From DASSBG01 sp964583865 (GTDB lineage Bacteria > Pseudomonadota > Gammaproteobacteria > Xanthomonadales > Rhodanobacteraceae): a stretch of 6,780 bases of DNA. The stretch covers positions 1-6,780 of the forward strand of contig CAZOXZ010000135.1 of the NCBI GenBank assembly GCA_964583865.1. Reading direction: 5' to 3'. The translations under genes and the position numbers were made by a program. This document shows, piece after piece, positions 1 through 5,544 of this stretch. Within the stretch, counting starts at the first letter, position 1. Every line of letters starts with the position of its first letter. Below the pieces are notes generated by a model that ran no database searches, was not told the DNA's origin, and worked only from the letters and a program-made list of their open reading frames with translations.

Positions 1-24
1 TCGCCCAGCGAATCGACTCACCGC

Positions 25-55
25 GCCCGCAACGCTGCGCTTATGCGGGCCTACA
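25..55 (-). repeat. REP-like hairpin repeat, copy 1
   Basis: A 7-base inverted repeat, GCCCGCA (25-31) and TGCGGGC (44-50), encloses a 12-base loop. Read on the minus strand it begins with GTAG (positions 54 to 51) directly before the hairpin, which is the layout of GTAG-type REP elements mobilised by RAYT transposases in Xanthomonas and Stenotrophomonas relatives. The unit matches the copy at 98-128 in 29 of 31 bases and has the same orientation. The hairpin and the copy are seen directly; the REP class is inferred. Confidence 0.6.
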
Positions 56-97
56 CTCGTCCCGCGATGGAGCCCGTACCGTACCAATCGCCCCCGT

Positions 98-128
98 GCC
101 CGCAACGCTGCGCTTGTGCGGGCCTGCA
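98..128 (-). repeat. REP-like hairpin repeat, copy 2
   Basis: Second copy of the 31-base unit, starting 73 bases after the first and in the same orientation. The stem is GCCCGCA (98-104) with TGCGGGC (117-123). It differs from copy 1 at the last loop base (A to G) and in the tetranucleotide, which reads GCAG rather than GTAG on the minus strand. With copy 1 it forms a direct pair of REP-like units ahead of the toxin-antitoxin operon. It could also act as an mRNA-stabilising or terminating hairpin for a gene to the left of the window. Confidence 0.6.
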
Positions 129-185
129 ATGACCGCGATCCGCAGAACCGAGCGGCCAACGGTGGTTTTCGATCCCTGCGGGCGA

Positions 186-214
186 TTGTCGGGGCTGGGT
201 GGATTCGCTATCCT
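186..214 (+). promoter_or_regulatory. Predicted sigma-70 promoter of the toxin-antitoxin operon
   Basis: TTGTCG (186-191) and TATCCT (209-214) each match the -35 and -10 consensus at four of six bases and are separated by exactly 17 bases. They lie about 30 bases before the antitoxin start. The -10 element overlaps the left arm of the inverted repeat at 211-230, as expected if the antitoxin or the toxin-antitoxin complex represses its own promoter. This is a consensus match only. Confidence 0.45.
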
Positions 215-230
215 TACTTTCGTGTAAGGA
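211..230. promoter_or_regulatory. Inverted repeat, likely autoregulatory operator of the toxin-antitoxin operon
   Basis: TCCTTAC (211-217) and GTAAGGA (224-230) form a perfect 7-base inverted repeat around a 6-base centre. The left arm overlaps the predicted -10 element and the right arm runs into the antitoxin Shine-Dalgarno sequence AAGGAAGGG (226-234). AbrB/MazE-type antitoxins bind as dimers to palindromes at their own promoters, so an operator is the likeliest role. In RNA the same repeat could form a hairpin masking the ribosome-binding site. The repeat is seen; binding is inferred. Confidence 0.5.
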
Positions 231-241
231 AGGGTGTTTTC

Positions 242-490
242 ATGGCAACGGCAACTTTGACATCCAAGGGACAGGTGACGATTCCGGCGGCGGTCCGCCG
301 GGGTTTGCATGTGGACACGGGTGATCGGGTGGAGTTCATCGAGGTGGCGCCCGGCCGTTACGAGGTGGTGGCTGCGTCCTTGCCCGTAACGGCCTTGAAG
401 GGGTTGGTGGCCAGGCCAGCCAAGCCCGTCAGCGTGGAAGACATGAATGCGGCGATCCGTGAGCGGGCGGGCGGCAAGGCTTCGCGGTGA
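242..490 (+). CDS. AbrB/MazE/SpoVT-type antitoxin
   Basis: An 82-residue protein with a swapped-hairpin AbrB fold at the N-terminus. Residues 6-20 carry the family signature (SKGQVTIPAAVRR), followed by the GDRVEFIEVAPGRYEVV strand region up to about residue 44. Proteins of this kind bind promoter DNA as dimers, while the C-terminal tail (about 47-82) usually embraces and inhibits the toxin. The ATG at 242 was chosen because AAGGAAGGG (226-234) sits 7 bases before it and the AbrB domain starts at once; the open frame extends upstream but that part does not resemble protein. The stop overlaps the toxin start by four bases (GTGA, 487-490). It is probably autoregulated through the repeat at 211-230. 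Antitoxin of a VapBC-like pair is the best reading; only the exact subfamily name is uncertain. Confidence 0.88.
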   Translation: MATATLTSKGQVTIPAAVRRGLHVDTGDRVEFIEVAPGRYEVVAASLPVTALKGLVARPAKPVSVEDMNAAIRERAGGKASR

Positions 491-882
491 TCGGGCTCGA
501 CACCAACGTGCTGGTGCGTTACCTGACCCAGGATGAGCCTGTGCAGGCGAAGCTTGCCACCGAATTGGTCGAGTCATTGAGCCGCACGCGGCCGGGGTTT
601 GTCTCCCTGGTGGTGCTGGTGGAAACTGTGTGGGTGCTGGAGTCCTGCTACGACGCGGACCGGAAGCGCGTGATCGAGGTGCTGGAAACCCTGTTGCAGG
701 TGGAAAGCCTGGTGGTGGCCTCGGCGGAAGCGGCCTGGCAGGCGCTGCGGTGCTATCGTCAGGAGGGCAACGATTTTGCCGATGCATTGATCGCAACCCT
801 GGCGCGGCGTGCCGGTTGCGAGAAGACCTTCAGTTTTGATCGTGGGGCTGCCGACCGTTTCGACATGGCTTTGCTGGGCTGA
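487..882 (+). CDS. vapC: PIN-domain ribonuclease toxin (VapC-type)
   Basis: A 131-residue PIN-domain protein, the usual size for VapC toxins, which are Mg-dependent ribonucleases that cut tRNA or rRNA. It opens with the typical GLDTNVLVRYLTQDE. The acidic active-site set is visible: D5, E46 (in LVVLVETVWVL), D99 (in NDFADALIA; D96 is nearby) and D118 (in TFSFDRG). All are present, so the toxin looks intact. It starts at GTG 487, inside the antitoxin stop, which suggests translational coupling and keeps toxin output below antitoxin output; only a weak AAGG lies upstream. The family typically provides plasmid or island maintenance, stress response or phage defence. The role here is not shown by the sequence, but its place beside a probable defence island fits stabilisation or abortive defence. 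Confidence 0.88.
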   Translation: MIGLDTNVLVRYLTQDEPVQAKLATELVESLSRTRPGFVSLVVLVETVWVLESCYDADRKRVIEVLETLLQVESLVVASAEAAWQALRCYRQEGNDFADALIATLARRAGCEKTFSFDRGAADRFDMALLG

Positions 883-912
883 ACGACGGCTTGTTGCCTC
901 GATGGTGGCGGC

Positions 913-938
913 CGTTGCCAAGGATGCCTTGACAGCTC
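913..938. other. Partial palindrome resembling the one inside rhuM
   Basis: CAAGG (919-923) and CCTTG (927-931) form a 5-base inverted repeat with a 3-base centre, continuing to CCTTGACAG. The stretch 919-935 matches 1321-1337, the core of the palindrome inside rhuM, at 15 of 17 bases. It also contains a perfect TTGACA (929-934), but no -10 element lies at a usable distance. It may be a protein-binding site shared with the rhuM palindrome, or chance. The match is visible, the function unknown. Confidence 0.25.
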
Positions 939-1005
939 GGGTACGGATGCGGGGCGGGTTGTTGCAGGCAGGCTTGTGTACGGCGGAGGATCGTCAGGAG
1001 AGAGT

Positions 1006-1071
1006 GAAGTGAGTAATCCAACCAACCGCCTGACGGCGACACGGGTCGGGCAGTCGGAGTTGGTTCCTTGA
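1006..1071 (+). pseudogene. Relic copy of the helicase gene start (20-codon remnant)
   Basis: Positions 1006-1038 match 2158-2190 at the start of the helicase gene in 28 of 33 bases. Shared features are GAAGTGAG, AATCCA, CAACCGC and TGACGG. The relic keeps a Shine-Dalgarno sequence (AGGAG, 996-1000) 8 bases before GTG 1009. It reads MSNPTNRLT where the helicase reads MSNPVNRVT, then diverges and stops at TGA 1069-1071 after 20 codons. A TGA at 1010-1012 sits where the previous gene would have ended, as at the intact junction. The simplest inference is that this was once the junction between an upstream gene (perhaps a methyltransferase) and the helicase, and that rhuM entered between the two copies. 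A functional leader peptide is possible but less likely. Confidence 0.55.
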
Positions 1072-1088
1072 GGCTAAACCACTCGAGT

Positions 1089-1112
1089 CGGCGCGTGGCG
1101 CGCCGGGGCTTT
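1089..1112 (+). terminator. GC-rich hairpin before rhuM, possible weak terminator or attenuator
   Basis: CGGCGCG (1089-1095) pairs perfectly with CGCGCCG (1099-1105) around a 3-base loop (TGG). It is followed by GGGCTTTAT, which has only three consecutive T residues. That is poor for an intrinsic terminator, but the hairpin could attenuate read-through from the toxin-antitoxin side or serve as an operator. It lies about 30 bases before the rhuM start codon. An 8-base palindrome, ACTCGAGT, immediately precedes it (1081-1088). Confidence 0.3.
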
Positions 1113-1135
1113 ATGGAGTCGAAGAGGATCGGGTC

Positions 1136-2164
1136 ATGACCGAGCTTGTTCTGTACACATCCAACGATGGCGCAGTCCGTCTCAACCTGCGGGTGGAAGC
1201 GGATACCGTCTGGTTGACGCAGGCCGAGATTGCCGAGTTGTTCCAGACCAGCAAGCAGAACGTGTCCTTGCACGCCAAGAACATCTTTGCAGACAATGAG
1301 TTGGCGGAATCGGCAACTGTCAAGGAATCCTTGACAGTTCAAACCGAGGGTAAGCGCAAGGTCAGGCGTAGCCTGAGCTTGTACAACCTCGAGCTGATTT
1401 TGGCCATTGGCTACCGGGTGCGGTCGCCACGTGGTGCACAGTTCAGGCAGTGGGCGACGACGCACCTCAAGGAGTTTCTGGTCAAGGGCTTCGTCATGGA
1501 TGACGAGCGGCTGAAGGATCCCGGCGGTTGGGACCATTTCGACGAGTTGCTGGCGCGTATCCGCGAGATTCGTGCCTCCGAGAAGCGCTTTTACCAGAAA
1601 GTTCGCGACCTGTTTGCCCTGTCATCGGATTATCAGGTCCGCCAGCAGGATACGCAGATATTTTTTGCCGAGGTGCAGAACAAACTGTTGTACGCCACCA
1701 CTGGGCGCACGGCAGCGGAACTCATCGTGGCACGTGCCGATCCGTCCAAACCGAACATGGCGCTGACCAGTTGGCGCGGTTCGCGGGTGCGCAAGGGCGA
1801 TATCACGATTGCCAAGAATTATCTCACGGCTGATGAAATCGATACGCTCAATCGCCTGGTGGTCATTTTCCTGGAGCAGGCCGAGCTTCGGGTCAAGCAA
1901 CAGGAAGACTTGACGCTGGACTACTGGCGGCAAAACGTGGACAAGATGCTGGCCTTCAATGACCAGACGATCCTGGAGGGGTCGGGCAAGGTGAGCCGCG
2001 AACGGATGGAACAAGTCGCTGTGGCACGCTACGAGCAATTTGATGCGCAGCGGCGTCGTGCCGAGGCAAGGCAGGCCGATGAAGACGACCTGAGGGTCCT
2101 GGAAGACTTGGAAGATGAGCTGCGGAGCAAGCGTCGGAAGCCCGACGAGGGGGATGAGAAGTGA
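1136..2164 (+). CDS. RhuM-family protein
   Basis: A 342-residue protein of the RhuM family, named after a Salmonella pathogenicity-island 3 gene; biochemical function is not established. Residues 24-50 (VWLTQAEIAELFQTSKQNVS) form a helix-turn-helix-like segment. Residues 61-95 hold the conserved block with LTVQTEGKRKVRR and YNLELILAIGYRVRS, and 101-126 the FRQWATTHLKEFLVKGFVMD block. The later core (about 145-275) is also typical and the length is full. The tail (306-342) is highly charged, probably coiled or disordered. The ATG at 1136 follows GAGGA (1124-1128) by 7 bases. Its stop overlaps the helicase start by four bases, so it appears to head a three-gene operon. RhuM genes are often found inside restriction-modification loci and other mobile regions. 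A DNA-binding or regulatory role is an inference from the N-terminus. The gene is flanked by a direct repeat, suggesting later insertion, and holds a long palindrome at 1315-1339. Confidence 0.88.
   Translation: MTELVLYTSNDGAVRLNLRVEADTVWLTQAEIAELFQTSKQNVSLHAKNIFADNELAESATVKESLTVQTEGKRKVRRSLSLYNLELILAIGYRVRSPRGAQFRQWATTHLKEFLVKGFVMDDERLKDPGGWDHFDELLARIREIRASEKRFYQKVRDLFALSSDYQVRQQDTQIFFAEVQNKLLYATTGRTAAELIVARADPSKPNMALTSWRGSRVRKGDITIAKNYLTADEIDTLNRLVVIFLEQAELRVKQQEDLTLDYWRQNVDKMLAFNDQTILEGSGKVSRERMEQVAVARYEQFDAQRRRAEARQADEDDLRVLEDLEDELRSKRRKPDEGDEK
1315..1339. other. 25-base near-perfect palindrome inside rhuM
   Basis: AACTGTCAAGGA (1315-1326) and TCCTTGACAGTT (1328-1339) are exact reverse complements around one central A. 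The palindrome lies in the coding sequence of the conserved TVKESLTV block (codons 61-68). It could be a repressor or RhuM binding site, or a strong mRNA hairpin (10-11 base pairs with a 3-5 base loop). Arms this long are unlikely by chance in a window this size, but codon constraint contributes. No function is shown. Confidence 0.5.
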
Positions 2165-4272
2165 GCAATCCAGTCAACCGCGTGACGGTGCCGGCGGTAT
2201 CCATCACCACGGCGCACACCGGCAAGAGCCGCAAGACCAACGCGCTGGGCATGCGGCCGATGCAGGAACGCGTCTGGAACAAGCGCGGCGAGCAATATCT
2301 TTTGATCAAGTCGCCGCCGGCGTCGGGCAAGTCGCGGGCACTGATGTTCGTGGCGCTGGACAAGCTCAACAATCAGGGCCTTCGCAAGGCCATTGTGGTG
2401 GTGCCGGAGCGCTCCATCGGCGGCAGTTTCGGCGATGAGCCCTTGCGCGAGTTCGGTTTTCCGTGGGACTGGCAGGTGCAACCGCAGTGGAACCTGTGCA
2501 ATGCGCCGGGTGCGGATGAGCCGCGCGTGGCCCGCTCCAAGGTGGCCACGGTGGCGGCGTTCCTGGACAGCGCGGACCGCATTCTGGTGTGCACGCATGC
2601 CACCTTCCGTTTTGCCGTCGATGAGCTGGGCGTGGATGCCTTCGACGGTTGCCTGATCGCCATCGACGAATTCCACCACGTCAGTGCCAACCCGGACAAC
2701 AAGCTGGGCAGCCAGTTGGCTGAGTTCATGGGCCGCGACAAGTGCCATGTGGTGGCCATGACGGGTTCGTATTTTCGTGGTGACGCCGAGGCGGTGCTGG
2801 CGCCGCAGGACGAGGCGCGCTTCGAGACCGTCACCTACACCTACTACGAGCAGCTCAACGGCTACGAGTACCTGAAGTCGCTGGATATCGGTTACTTCTT
2901 CTACACCGGGCGTTACCTCGACGCCATCATGAAAGTGCTTGATCCGGCGCTGAAGACCATTGTCCACATCCCCAACGTCAACGCGCGTGAAAGCCTCAAG
3001 GACAAGCACCGCGAGGTGGAGGAGATCATGGATTCGCTGGGCACCTGGCAGGGCGTCGACCCGGTGACCGGCTTTCACCGTATCGAGCGCGACGGGCAGG
3101 TTCTGAAGGTGGCTGACCTGGTGGACGACAGTGACCTTGCGCGGCGCGGCAAAGTGCTGGCGGCGCTCAAGGATCCGGCACACCGCCAGGATCGCGATCA
3201 CGTGGACATCATCATCGCGCTGGGCATGGCCAAGGAGGGCTTCGACTGGATCTGGTGCGAGCACGCGCTGACCATCGGCTACCGCGCGAGCCTGACCGAG
3301 ATCGTGCAGATCATCGGCCGCGCCACCCGTGATGCCCCAGGCAAGCACCGGGCTCGCTTCACCAACCTGATTGCCGAGCCGGATGCCGACGAGACCATGG
3401 TCATCGAGGCGGTCAACGACACCTTGAAGGCCATTGCCGCCAGCCTCTTGATGGAGCAGGTGCTGGCGCCGCGCTTCGAGTTCACGCCCAAAAACAGCGG
3501 CCCGCTGGAAGGCTTTGACTATGGCCCCGATGGCTACCGGGAAGACAAGCCGAATGTCGGCGTCAACGAGGCCACCGGGCAGTACCACCTGGAGATCAAG
3601 GGCCTGAAGGAACCCGAAAGCGAGGAAGCCGGCCGCATTTGCCGCGAGGATTTGAACGAGGTCATTACCGCCTTTGTGCAGGACAAGACCGCGCTGGAGC
3701 ATGGCGTGTTCGACCAGGAGAACACCTTGCCCGAGGAGCTGACCATCCAGCGCATGGGCAAGATCGTGCGCGATCGCTATCCCGAGCTGTCCGATGACGA
3801 CCAGGAGGCCGTGCGCCAGCATGCGGTGGCGGCCATGAACCTGACCCAGCAGGCCAAGGCCGAGCTGGGCAAGCTGCGCGAGGAAGCCGAGTCGCGTGGT
3901 GAAGACAAGGGCAACCTGGCGCTGATCCAGGGCGTGCGCCGGTTCGTCAATGTCCATGACCTCGACATCGACCTGGTGGACGCCATCAATCCGTTCGATG
4001 CGGCCTACGCGGTGCTGGCCCGCGCCATGGACGAGGGCACGCTGAAGCAGGTGCAGGCGGCCATCGAGGGCAAGCGCATGGCGATTGATCGTGACGAGGC
4101 CTTCGAGCTGACCCGCCGGGCACTGATGTTCAAGACAGATCGTGGCCGGGCGCCGGACATCAACGCTGCCGACCCGTGGGAGCGGCGCATGGCCGAAGGC
4201 GTGGCCGCACTGGCCCGCTTCCGTCGTCAGGAACGTGCCGCCAATGCAACAGACGGGAGTGCCGGCGCGTGA
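2161..4272 (+). CDS. Superfamily 2 DEAD/DEAH-type helicase (restriction-subunit-like motor)
   Basis: A 703-residue SF2 helicase/translocase. A Q-motif-like Q35 precedes motif I, SPPASGKS (51-58, Walker A lysine K57). Other motifs are Ia about 79-90 (VVVPERSIGGSF), Ib about 143-149 (VCTHATF), motif II DEFH (169-172), motif III TGS (201-203), motif V AKEGFDW (357-363) and motif VI QIIGRATR (383-390, arginine fingers R387 and R390). All ATPase residues appear intact. Residues after about 450 are mostly helical, highly charged and of no family I recognise; no nuclease motif is visible. The GTG start at 2161 overlaps the rhuM stop, with GAGGGGG (2147-2153) 7 bases upstream. The gene overlaps the nuclease gene by GTGA at its end. 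It most resembles the motor half of type I/III restriction subunits, so ATP-driven translocation or unwinding on foreign DNA together with the next gene product is the inferred role. Confidence 0.88.
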   Translation: MSNPVNRVTVPAVSITTAHTGKSRKTNALGMRPMQERVWNKRGEQYLLIKSPPASGKSRALMFVALDKLNNQGLRKAIVVVPERSIGGSFGDEPLREFGFPWDWQVQPQWNLCNAPGADEPRVARSKVATVAAFLDSADRILVCTHATFRFAVDELGVDAFDGCLIAIDEFHHVSANPDNKLGSQLAEFMGRDKCHVVAMTGSYFRGDAEAVLAPQDEARFETVTYTYYEQLNGYEYLKSLDIGYFFYTGRYLDAIMKVLDPALKTIVHIPNVNARESLKDKHREVEEIMDSLGTWQGVDPVTGFHRIERDGQVLKVADLVDDSDLARRGKVLAALKDPAHRQDRDHVDIIIALGMAKEGFDWIWCEHALTIGYRASLTEIVQIIGRATRDAPGKHRARFTNLIAEPDADETMVIEAVNDTLKAIAASLLMEQVLAPRFEFTPKNSGPLEGFDYGPDGYREDKPNVGVNEATGQYHLEIKGLKEPESEEAGRICREDLNEVITAFVQDKTALEHGVFDQENTLPEELTIQRMGKIVRDRYPELSDDDQEAVRQHAVAAMNLTQQAKAELGKLREEAESRGEDKGNLALIQGVRRFVNVHDLDIDLVDAINPFDAAYAVLARAMDEGTLKQVQAAIEGKRMAIDRDEAFELTRRALMFKTDRGRAPDINAADPWERRMAEGVAALARFRRQERAANATDGSAGA

Positions 4273-5444
4273 GCAAGACCGACGAAGACAAGATGCTGGA
4301 GGCGCTGGGCGTTGACATCACGCCCGAGGAAGTGCGCCAGTACACCAAGGCCGAGGAACGCCTGATCGCCGGCTTCGAGGATATCCAGCGCTTCGTCGAC
4401 GAGCATGGGCATCGACCCGCACACGGCGAGGAACGGGACATCTTCGAGCGCCTGTATGCCGTGCGCCTGGATCGCTTGCGGCAGTTGCCCGAGGCACGCG
4501 AGCTGCTTGCACCCATGGACCGGCAGGGCCTGCTGGCCGCAGTGGATGTGGACGACGGCGAAGCCACCGAGCCACTGGACGAGGATGCCTTGTTGGCCGA
4601 GCTGGGGGCGGCTGGCGATGACGACATCACCAAGCTGCGGCATGTGCGCTCCCATGCCGAACGCAAGGCGGCCGAGGAAGTGGCCGAACGCCAGCCATGC
4701 AAGGACTTCGAGCGCTACCAGCCCTTGCTGGAACAGGCCCAACGTGAGCTGGAAAGCGGCGTGCGCCAGACCGTGCGCTTTGGCCGTGATGCCAGCGCGG
4801 AGCAGGGCAACTTCTTCATTCTTGGCGGGCAGCTGGCGTATGTGGCCGAGGTTGGCGAGCCGATCAAGGCACCCAATGGCGAGCGTGATGCCAGATTGCG
4901 GGTGATTTTTGCCAATGGTACCGAAAGCAACCTGCTGCTGCGTTCGCTGCAACGCGCTTTGTACAAAGATGAGGCCGGACGGCGTCTCAGCGAGCCGGAG
5001 GCCGGCCCGCTGTTTGCCGACCAGATGGACGAGGGTGACAGCGAGAGCGGCACCATTTATGTGCTGCGCAGCCAGTCCGACGAGCCCTTTGTGGCCGAAC
5101 ACCGCGAGCTGGTGCACAAGATCGGCGTCACCGGCGGCAAGGTGGAAACACGCATTGCCAATGCCCGGCGCGACCCGACCTACCTGCTGGCCGACGTGGA
5201 AGTCGTGGCCACGTACAAGCTGGCCGGCATCAACCGCGTGAAGCTGGAGAACCTTCTGCACCGCGCATTGGCGCCGGCGCGGCTGGATTTGACCATCAAG
5301 GACCGCTTCGGTGAGCCGGTGCAACCGCGCGAGTGGTTTCTGGTGCCGCTGGCGGCCATCGACGAGGCCGTGCAACGCATCCGCGACGGCTCCATCACGC
5401 AGGTCGCATGGGATCCGAAGCAGGCTTGCTGGGTGGCGCCGTGA
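4269..5444 (+). CDS. GIY-YIG family nuclease with conserved N-terminal regions
   Basis: A 391-residue protein whose C-terminal third is a GIY-YIG domain of the T5orf172/MUG113 type: GTIYVLRS (261-268), HKIGVTGG (283-290), R295 and R300-R301 in ETRIANARR, E327 in VKLENLLHRAL as the expected metal-binding glutamate, and REWF (354-357). The YIG tyrosine is replaced by lysine (KIG), which is normal for this subfamily. Residues 23-88 form a helical region with GFEDIQRFVDEHG and DIFERLYAVRLDRLR. A second region, about 168-240, has GNFFILGGQLAYV and VIFANGTESNLLLRSLQ; I know no function for either. GTG 4269 is chosen because GGGAG (4255-4259) lies 9 bases upstream and it repeats the operon's GTGA overlap; an ATG at 4176 would add 31 unlikely residues. 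It probably cuts DNA as partner of the helicase, which lacks a nuclease. Confidence 0.85.
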   Translation: MSKTDEDKMLEALGVDITPEEVRQYTKAEERLIAGFEDIQRFVDEHGHRPAHGEERDIFERLYAVRLDRLRQLPEARELLAPMDRQGLLAAVDVDDGEATEPLDEDALLAELGAAGDDDITKLRHVRSHAERKAAEEVAERQPCKDFERYQPLLEQAQRELESGVRQTVRFGRDASAEQGNFFILGGQLAYVAEVGEPIKAPNGERDARLRVIFANGTESNLLLRSLQRALYKDEAGRRLSEPEAGPLFADQMDEGDSESGTIYVLRSQSDEPFVAEHRELVHKIGVTGGKVETRIANARRDPTYLLADVEVVATYKLAGINRVKLENLLHRALAPARLDLTIKDRFGEPVQPREWFLVPLAAIDEAVQRIRDGSITQVAWDPKQACWVAP

Positions 5445-5544
5445 CGGAACAGCACGGAAACACGCTGCGAATGCCGATCTGCCCGTGAAGTGAACTGAAG
5501 TGGTTTACGTTGAAGGGCTGCAGCGGGGATGCGGTGCGTGAGTA
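5445..5544. other. Convergent intergenic gap, no clear terminator
   Basis: A 100-base gap lies between the stop codons of the nuclease gene (plus strand) and kynA (minus strand). I see no stem followed by a T-run on either strand; only the short palindrome GCTGCAGC stands out. Termination may be Rho-dependent, or the two transcripts may overlap. This gap is the right-hand edge of the accessory region against conserved metabolic genes. Confidence 0.5.

Noticed and set aside
25..128. CRISPR array
   Set aside because: Only two repeat copies with a 42-base gap between them, a GTAG-type REP hairpin structure and no cas genes.
116..241. Upstream extension of the antitoxin frame
   Set aside because: It would place coding sequence across the REP copy, promoter and operator. 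The AbrB signature and a strong Shine-Dalgarno sequence support the start at 242.
41..796. 251-codon open frame on the minus strand opposite the toxin-antitoxin operon
   Set aside because: It overlaps two well-supported genes antisense and has a proline- and arginine-rich composition typical of non-coding GC-rich DNA.
929..957. TTGACA in the gap as a rhuM promoter
   Set aside because: The -35 hexamer is perfect, but the sequence 16-19 bases downstream is GC-only with no -10 resemblance.
830..1537. 235-codon open frame on the minus strand covering the gap before rhuM
   Set aside because: Most of it is antisense to the conserved rhuM and vapC coding regions. The part in the gap has no recognisable motif, so it does not supply a gene for 883-1135.
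2029..3957. 642-codon open frame on the minus strand opposite the helicase
   Set aside because: It lies fully antisense to a helicase with all SF2 motifs. Long antisense frames are expected in GC-rich genes with strong codon bias, and its translation (runs of leucine, valine, histidine and arginine) matches no family I know.
4227..5375. 382-codon open frame on the minus strand opposite the nuclease gene
   Set aside because: It is antisense to the GIY-YIG gene, has a low-information composition and no recognisable domain. It is a codon-bias shadow.
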